Assembly (NCBI GenBank): GCA_018371275.1
Contig: JAHALF010000028.1
Span: 1-7,630 of the forward strand
Source: Clostridiales bacterium
GTDB lineage: Bacteria > Bacillota > Clostridia > Lachnospirales > CAG-274
DNA: 7,630 nt
Direction: 5' to 3'
Shown here: piece after piece, positions 4,243-7,630 of the stretch
Numbering within the stretch: position 1 is the first letter of the stretch
How the letters are laid out: each line of letters starts with the position of its first letter
Notes under the pieces: model-generated
Seen by the model: only the letters and a program-made list of their open reading frames with translations
Told to the model about the DNA's origin: nothing
Database searches by the model: none
Translations under genes and position numbers: made by a program

Positions 4243-4445
4243 AAAGAAAAGGATTATTAAAAATTTCATTAAAGGCAGCAAGAATTAATGCTAATTTAAC
4301 ACAACAAGAGGTTGCAGATAAAATAAAAGTTAGTAAACATACAATTATAAATTGGGAAAAGGGTAAAACAAGAGTTGGTTATGCTCATTTAAAAGTTTTA
4401 AGTGAGATTTATGATATTGGTATGGAACAGATTTTTTTAGGATAA
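4239..4445 (+). CDS. Cro-like XRE helix-turn-helix regulator, 68 aa
   Basis: A single XRE domain: 'LKAARINANLTQQEVADKIKVSKHTIINWEKGKTRV' (residues ~11-46), with the turn at 'KIKVSKHTI', then 'LSEIYDIGMEQIF'. Such stand-alone 65-70-residue proteins in early phage operons act as Cro-type repressors or as activators. SD AGGAGAAGAA precedes the ATG, which overlaps the previous gene's TGA. Likely targets are the dyads at 3806-3834 or the repressor promoters, by inference. It is distant from the repressor gene (about 1.7 kb), whereas Cro is often directly opposite it. Confidence 0.82.
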   Translation: MKRKGLLKISLKAARINANLTQQEVADKIKVSKHTIINWEKGKTRVGYAHLKVLSEIYDIGMEQIFLG

Positions 4446-4460
4446 AAAGAGGATTATTTT

Positions 4461-5045
4461 ATGTTAACAGATGAAGAAAGAAAAATAGCAGAAGAAAATC
4501 ATAATTTGATTTATTTTTTTATAAATCATTTTAATGTTGACATAGATGAATATTATGACATATTTGCTATTGATTACATAAAGTGCATAAAATTTTGGGA
4601 TAAAGACAAGGGAAAGTTAAGCACACTTTTATGTAAAGTATTTTTAAACACAATAATAAAAGAAAAAAGAAAAAAGAAAGTTATTTCAGAAATAAAATTA
4701 ATTAGCTTAAATCTTACTATATCTAAAGAAAACAAGTTAAAGTTAGAAGATGTTATACCAGATATTAAAGCAAATGTAGATACATTATTAGAATTAAAAG
4801 AAGATATAGAGTTTTTTCAAAAATATGATGAAACAAAATTATTAATGGAAGGTTTTTCTATTGAAGAAATAGCCATAAAACTAAATGTTAATAAAAATTA
4901 TGTTTTAGATAAAATAAAATATGCAAAAAAAGAATATCTAAAACAAGAAATAAAGGAAATTATAAGGGGAGGTGGAAGTAGGTGGATAAATCAAAAAGGA
5001 AAAAGGGCGAATTTTATTTGCACAAATGGGCAGAGGGTCTTTTAA
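4461..5045 (+). CDS. Small phage sigma-70-like factor
   Basis: Up to 194 residues. Residues ~10-72 resemble sigma region 2 ('AIDYIKCIKFWDKDKGKLSTLLCKVFLNTIIKEKR', matching the helix with 'GKxSTxxxxxxxN.I'). 'LEDVIPD' (95-101) is a usual linker form, and 120-162 forms a region-4-like helix-turn-helix ('MEGFSIEEIAIKLNVNKNYVLDKIKYAKKEYL'). It probably directs RNA polymerase to phage promoters or assists them. SD AGAGGA precedes the ATG. The last ~24 residues ('RWINQKGKRANF...') lie in the 64-nt overlap with the next gene and look unlike the rest, so the ancestral stop may have been lost. A non-sigma DNA-binding role is possible. Confidence 0.75.
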   Translation: MLTDEERKIAEENHNLIYFFINHFNVDIDEYYDIFAIDYIKCIKFWDKDKGKLSTLLCKVFLNTIIKEKRKKKVISEIKLISLNLTISKENKLKLEDVIPDIKANVDTLLELKEDIEFFQKYDETKLLMEGFSIEEIAIKLNVNKNYVLDKIKYAKKEYLKQEIKEIIRGGGSRWINQKGKRANFICTNGQRVF

Positions 5046-5380
5046 GTATGGAAAAGATACAGTCTGAAATAAACACAATAAGAAAAAGTAATAATGCTTT
5101 TCAAGATATTTATTTAGAGAATAAAAGTGATATTGAAGATTGTTATAAAGTTGTTTTAGCAGAAAAGTTATCAAACCTAAAAAATATTATTGAAACTTAT
5201 AAGTTTGTGGAAGATATAATAAATAATTTAGAACCATATGAAAGGGATACAATAAGGTGGAGATATATACATAAAAATAGTTGGCAAACTATTTCCTTTA
5301 AAGCAAATGTTAGTCTTAGACATTGTTTTAATATAAAAAATAAAGTTATAAATCAAATTTTAGAAAAATTGGAAGAGTAA
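4982..5380 (+). CDS. ArpU/RinA-like phage transcriptional regulator (sigma region 4-like)
   Basis: 132 residues from GTG 4982; SD AGGGGAGGTGG (4965-4975) sits inside the 3' part of the preceding sigma-like gene. The N-terminal half is a charged coiled helix. Residues ~74-128 contain 'LEPYERDTIRWRYIHKNSWQTISFKANVSLRHCFNIKNKVI', the layout of the small Gram-positive phage late regulators: a helix ending in 'RWRYI', then a helix-turn-helix. Family members control phage late genes. The stop overlaps the next ATG (TAATG). An internal ATG at 5048 could also serve, but the SD favours the GTG. A second, distant relative lies at 6613. Confidence 0.72.
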   Translation: MDKSKRKKGEFYLHKWAEGLLSMEKIQSEINTIRKSNNAFQDIYLENKSDIEDCYKVVLAEKLSNLKNIIETYKFVEDIINNLEPYERDTIRWRYIHKNSWQTISFKANVSLRHCFNIKNKVINQILEKLEE

Positions 5381-5613
5381 TGAAAAGGTTAGATTTTATA
5401 TTTTTATTGGTAAACAAATCGGAGGAGCTTAGAAGAGTAAATTCTAGAAATAGAGTAGCTTTAGAAATATATTCACAAAGAAGTAACTATAGTGTTGAGA
5501 TAAGACATTATTATAATAATGGGTTAAAAAGGTGGTTAATATTAACAAGTGATATTTTAGAAAATGATGTAGAGCAACAAAAAATAATTGAATATATAAA
5601 TCAAATAAAATAG
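5380..5613 (+). CDS. Unrecognised small protein, 77 aa
   Basis: The ATG overlaps the stop of the preceding regulator (TAATG), with GGAAGAG just upstream, implying translational coupling. The protein is basic in the middle ('LRRVNSRNRVALEIYSQRSNYSVEIRHYYNNGLKRWLIL') with alternating hydrophobic residues suggesting beta strands, and a helical tail ('VEQQKIIEYINQIK'). No recognised domain. It ends the first early gene group: an inverted repeat covers its stop codon and a hairpin-rich gap follows. Confidence 0.65.
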   Translation: MKRLDFIFLLVNKSEELRRVNSRNRVALEIYSQRSNYSVEIRHYYNNGLKRWLILTSDILENDVEQQKIIEYINQIK

Positions 5614-5634
5614 GAACATTTTTAAATGTTCCTA
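5611..5634. terminator. Inverted repeat at the end of the first early gene group
   Basis: TAGGAACATTT (5611-5621), two-base loop, AAATGTTCCTA (5624-5634): an 11-bp perfect stem overlapping the stop codon. The plus strand is followed by A residues, not T, so classical termination is doubtful there; on the minus strand a T-rich stretch follows. It may protect the mRNA end or belong to the origin-like hairpin set to its right. Confidence 0.4.
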
Positions 5635-5644
5635 AAAAAATTAA

Positions 5645-5730
5645 TTTTGAAATAATGTTTCAAAACTTTGTGGACTTGTATAGGGTATTAACATTATAAC
5701 CATAATGTTTTAGTCAGTCTGTCCGTCGAT
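5645..5730 (+). other. Hairpin-rich segment before Rep, double-strand origin candidate
   Basis: TTTTGAAA/TTTCAAAA (5645-5652/5658-5665, loop TAATG) and AACATTAT/ATAATGTT (5690-5697/5702-5709, loop AACC) are perfect 8-bp stems. They are followed by GTCTGTCCGTCGAT (5717-5730), which matches 13 of 14 bases of a sequence inside the initiator gene (287-300, opposite strand). Rolling-circle origins typically consist of a binding repeat and a nick site in a hairpin loop, often next to rep. The structures are seen; origin function is inferred, and no known family nick sequence is recognised. Confidence 0.4.
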
Positions 5731-5759
5731 TTTTCAAAATTAGAAAGGATAATCATTGT

Positions 5760-6518
5760 ATGGAGTATAAAACAAAAAAGATATACTGTGGCAAATATTT
5801 AGAAATAGATATTATACCAACATTAGAAGAAAAGCAAATAAGTAAAAATGGTAAAAAGGTATTTTTAACACCAGATAAACAAAAAAATCTAAATGACAAA
5901 AATGCAAGAAGATATTTTTGTCAACTACTTAATACAAATTTTAATTCTAATGATTTACATATAACACTTACATACAATGATTATTTTATGCCATCATCTT
6001 ATGATGAGGCTAATAAAATCGCTTATAACTATATAAGACGATTAAAAAACAAATATAAAAAGCAAAATAAAGAGCTTAAATATGTACTTGTAACAGAATA
6101 CACAACAGAAGAAACAGAAGGAGAAATACGTATACATCATCATATTATATTAAATAAAATATTTGCAGATGATTTATATACTAAAATGTGGTCAAATAAG
6201 AAAAAGCCTATTGGAAGATCTAAATCGTACAAGCTTGATTTTAATGAAACGGGCATAGAAGGTTTAGCAAAGTATTTAACTAAAAATAAGGGACAAAAGA
6301 AAAGATGGTCTTGTTCTCAAAATTTAGATAAGCCTTTTATTAGAGAGCGAAAAATAAGATTATCAAAAACAAAAGTATCAAAATTAGTTTTTGATATTAA
6401 CAATAAGGGTATTTGGGAAATAGATAACAAAGGTTATATATATACAGATTCAAATTCTGTTTATAATGAGATAACAGGATTATGGCATTTTTATATACGT
6501 ATGAGAAAAATAGAATAA
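5760..6518 (+). CDS. rep: HUH-type rolling-circle replication initiator (Rep)
   Basis: 252 residues. Motif 1 'LHITLTYND' (66-74); motif 2 'RIHHHIIL' (124-131) supplies the metal-binding His-hydrophobic-His pair (His126 and His128); and 'GLAKYLTKNK' (168-177) contains the likely single catalytic Tyr172 with Lys175 (YxxK). 'KRWSCSQNL' (181-189) is also seen in phage-encoded relatives. Such proteins nick one strand at the origin, stay joined to the 5' end through tyrosine and start rolling-circle synthesis. SD AGAAAGGA (5740-5747) is a little distant from ATG 5760. The hairpin segment before it is the natural origin candidate. A mobilisation relaxase is less likely given the size and phage neighbours. 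Confidence 0.85.
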   Translation: MEYKTKKIYCGKYLEIDIIPTLEEKQISKNGKKVFLTPDKQKNLNDKNARRYFCQLLNTNFNSNDLHITLTYNDYFMPSSYDEANKIAYNYIRRLKNKYKKQNKELKYVLVTEYTTEETEGEIRIHHHIILNKIFADDLYTKMWSNKKKPIGRSKSYKLDFNETGIEGLAKYLTKNKGQKKRWSCSQNLDKPFIRERKIRLSKTKVSKLVFDINNKGIWEIDNKGYIYTDSNSVYNEITGLWHFYIRMRKIE

Positions 6519-6535
6519 TAAGGAAAGGTAACATA

Positions 6536-6607
6536 ATGATAGAAAATATTAGTTTATTAATATGTTTATTAGTAATAATTTTTATGTATAAATATATTGA
6601 GGAGTAA
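6536..6607 (+). CDS. Single-pass membrane peptide, 23 aa
   Basis: ATG 6536 with SD AAGGAAAGG (6520-6528), TAA 6605-6607. The product starts MIENI, then has a hydrophobic stretch 'SLLICLLVIIFMYKYI', and ends in EE: one membrane helix. Its last codons GAGGAG also form the SD of the next gene (ATG 6613), so the two are coupled. Role unknown; it resembles neither the toxin at 1191 nor a full holin. Size and composition alone would be weak support; the SD and the fit between neighbouring genes raise it. Confidence 0.55.
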   Translation: MIENISLLICLLVIIFMYKYIEE

Positions 6608-6612
6608 TAATT

Positions 6613-7038
6613 ATGAATATTAAAAAAATAAATAGTATTATAAATCTAAGACAAGAAGTGGATATGCTAGAAAAAGAAATAGAAAAAAGAAAAAATAATT
6701 CTTATATAAAAAGCAGTAGAGCCAATATAGGAAAGGCAAATAAAATAAGTAATCCAACTTTGAAATATAGTCTTGAAGAGTTGGAATTACCTATGTTAAT
6801 TAAATATTTAGAAGAGCATAAACAGAAATGTTTAGATGAAGTAGAACAACTTACAAAATTTATTCTAAATATTGAAGATGTTTACATAAGAAAAATCTGT
6901 ACACTAAAGTATATATATGGCGTTAAAAACTGGTCTAAAATAGCTTTGGAAATTGGTGGAGGTAATACACCAGATGGTGTTCGTATGGCTCATAATAGAT
7001 ATTTTAGAACATATAAAACGAATAAAAGATATATGTAA
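6613..7038 (+). CDS. Phage late-gene regulator, sigma region 4-like (DUF1492-type)
   Basis: 141 residues. The N-terminal helical part ('LRQEVDMLEKEIEKRK', then 'LELPMLIKYLEEHKQKC') is followed by 'IEDVYIRKICTLKYIYGVKNWSKIALEIGGGNTPDGVRMAHNRYF' (~88-131), the signature C-terminal helix-turn-helix of small regulators that in many Gram-positive phages lie just before the HNH-terminase genes. The gene is directly followed by a promoter-like segment with a TTGTTCG repeat, its most likely target. Family members are believed to switch on late transcription. The SD is the GAGGAG at the end of the membrane-peptide gene. Confidence 0.8.
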   Translation: MNIKKINSIINLRQEVDMLEKEIEKRKNNSYIKSSRANIGKANKISNPTLKYSLEELELPMLIKYLEEHKQKCLDEVEQLTKFILNIEDVYIRKICTLKYIYGVKNWSKIALEIGGGNTPDGVRMAHNRYFRTYKTNKRYM

Positions 7039-7046
7039 AAGTAAAG

Positions 7047-7079
7047 TTGTTCGTTTTGTTCGGTTTAATGTGATATAAT
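7047..7079 (+). promoter_or_regulatory. Putative late promoter with TTGTTCG direct repeat
   Basis: TTGTTCG at 7047-7053 and 7056-7062, then extended -10 TGATATAAT (7071-7079). No sigma-A -35 exists at 17 bp (TCGTTT), so the repeat probably replaces it as the site for the sigma-like regulator encoded just upstream. Predicted start near 7086; it would drive the HNH gene and the packaging genes beyond it. Confidence 0.6.
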
Positions 7080-7104
7080 GATATTATCCATTAATGAAAT
7101 AGCG

Positions 7105-7170
7105 ATATATGTATATAGCATATAAATATGTAATTTATATATATAATATTAATATTTTATATACATATAT
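7105..7170 (+). repeat. Long AT-rich inverted repeat in the late leader
   Basis: ATATATGTATAT (7105-7116) and ATATACATATAT (7159-7170) are exact reverse complements with a 42-nt, almost pure A/T loop. The segment lies between the late promoter and the HNH start. It may fold in the mRNA or simply reflect low-complexity sequence. Confidence 0.35.
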
Positions 7171-7191
7171 AAAATATATGGAGTATATAAA

Positions 7192-7605
7192 ATGATATAC
7201 AAACGTTGTACTAGATGTGGGACTAGATTAGAATATAACACAATATGTAGTTGTAAGGCTAAGTATAAAACTAATAGTGATAGTTATAAAGATGATAAAG
7301 AAAAGAGATTTTATAAATCAAAGGCTTGGCAAGATACAACAAATATTATTAAAAATAAGTTTAATTATTTAGATATATATAGCTATTATGCTTTAGGACG
7401 GGTTGAAAAAGGAGAAGTTGTACATCACATAGTAGCTTTAGATGAAGACTTTAGCAAAAGGTTGTCTTTATCTAATTTAGTATATTTGACAGAGAAAAAT
7501 CATAGGAATATACACAATTTGATGAAAAGAAGTCCTAAAGAAAAAGAAGATGTACAACAATTATTGTTTCACCTTATTAAAAGGTTTAATATAGATTTTA
7601 AGTAG
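7192..7605 (+). CDS. Phage HNH endonuclease (packaging-associated)
   Basis: 137 residues. An N-terminal CxxC...CxC cluster (Cys6, 9, 19, 21) forms a small zinc ribbon. 'FYKSKAWQDTTNIIKNKF' (40-57) is the usual helix of this family. The HNH core is 'EVVHHIVALDEDFSKRLSLSNLVYLTEKNHRNIH' (75-108), with His78/His79, Asn95 and His104/108. In HK97-like phages of Gram-positive bacteria such proteins lie just before the small terminase subunit and help terminase cut concatemers at cos. SD GGAG (7180-7183) precedes the ATG. The right edge cuts off the gene that would confirm this. Confidence 0.88.
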   Translation: MIYKRCTRCGTRLEYNTICSCKAKYKTNSDSYKDDKEKRFYKSKAWQDTTNIIKNKFNYLDIYSYYALGRVEKGEVVHHIVALDEDFSKRLSLSNLVYLTEKNHRNIHNLMKRSPKEKEDVQQLLFHLIKRFNIDFK

Positions 7606-7630
7606 GGGAGGGGGTGTTAATAAAATATCG
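7605..7630 (+). other. G-rich junction after the HNH gene; next start or cos region, cut by the edge
   Basis: GGGGAGGGGG (7605-7614) overlaps the HNH stop and is strikingly G-rich for this DNA. A GTG at 7614-7616 opens a frame to the edge (5 codons), but the SD abuts it too closely. The usual next gene is the small terminase subunit; cos sites of related phages also lie here. Neither can be decided from 26 bases. Confidence 0.3.

Noticed and set aside
4938..5174. Minus-strand open frame of 78 codons
   Set aside because: It is antisense to two well-supported overlapping plus-strand genes and has no SD or promoter.
5668..5697. Promoter for rep (TTGTGG with CATTAT)
   Set aside because: Poor match in both boxes with an 18-bp spacer, and it overlaps the hairpin; not good enough to list.

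Overview
This very AT-rich window (roughly three quarters A+T by eye, with TTA/AGA/ATA-heavy codon use and strong AGGAGG-type ribosome sites) looks like part of a temperate phage of a low-GC Gram-positive host (Clostridia-like Bacillota). Evidence: an XRE repressor with an ImmA/IrrE peptidase, a Cro-like regulator, several small sigma-like phage regulators, a rolling-circle-type Rep, and an HNH endonuclease gene of the kind that usually precedes terminase. No genes for integrase, structural proteins or lysis are inside the window.

Left part (1-1350, mostly minus strand): a replication initiator with an N-terminal winged-helix domain and a C-terminal region resembling DUF6017, running off the left edge. 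Its leader carries a 13-nt sequence complementary to its own Shine-Dalgarno (SD) region. Next comes a compact set of promoters and terminators. I read part of it as a type I toxin-antitoxin locus: a 23-codon hydrophobic toxin gene on the minus strand (1191-1262) with its SD locked in a hairpin, and a convergent ~120-nt RNA on the plus strand sharing its terminator.

Immunity part (1346-3763): immA and the XRE repressor (minus strand), with a 12-bp inverted repeat over the immA ribosome site. The repressor promoter region also carries a plus-strand promoter that leads into an unrecognised 54-codon gene. Opposite to it lies a DnaQ-like (DEDDh) exonuclease with two C-terminal membrane segments.

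Early to late part (3800-7630, plus strand): after a control region with a tandem dyad repeat and a hairpin come overlapping genes: two tiny proteins, a Cro-like HTH protein, a sigma-like protein, an ArpU/RinA-like regulator and a small unknown. Then follow a hairpin-rich segment, an HUH Rep, a 23-aa membrane peptide, a second sigma-region-4-like regulator, a putative late promoter with a TTGTTCG repeat, an HNH endonuclease, and a G-rich junction at the right edge.

Together: the minus-strand block (initiator, addiction module, immunity) looks like a maintenance block of the kind plasmids carry, while the plus-strand block is a lytic programme with its own rolling-circle Rep. A phage-plasmid (episomal prophage) is therefore a serious hypothesis. 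It is supported by a 14-bp sequence shared between the two Rep loci (13 of 14 identical) and by operator-like motifs shared between the repressor and initiator promoters. Absence of an integrase cannot be concluded from this window alone.
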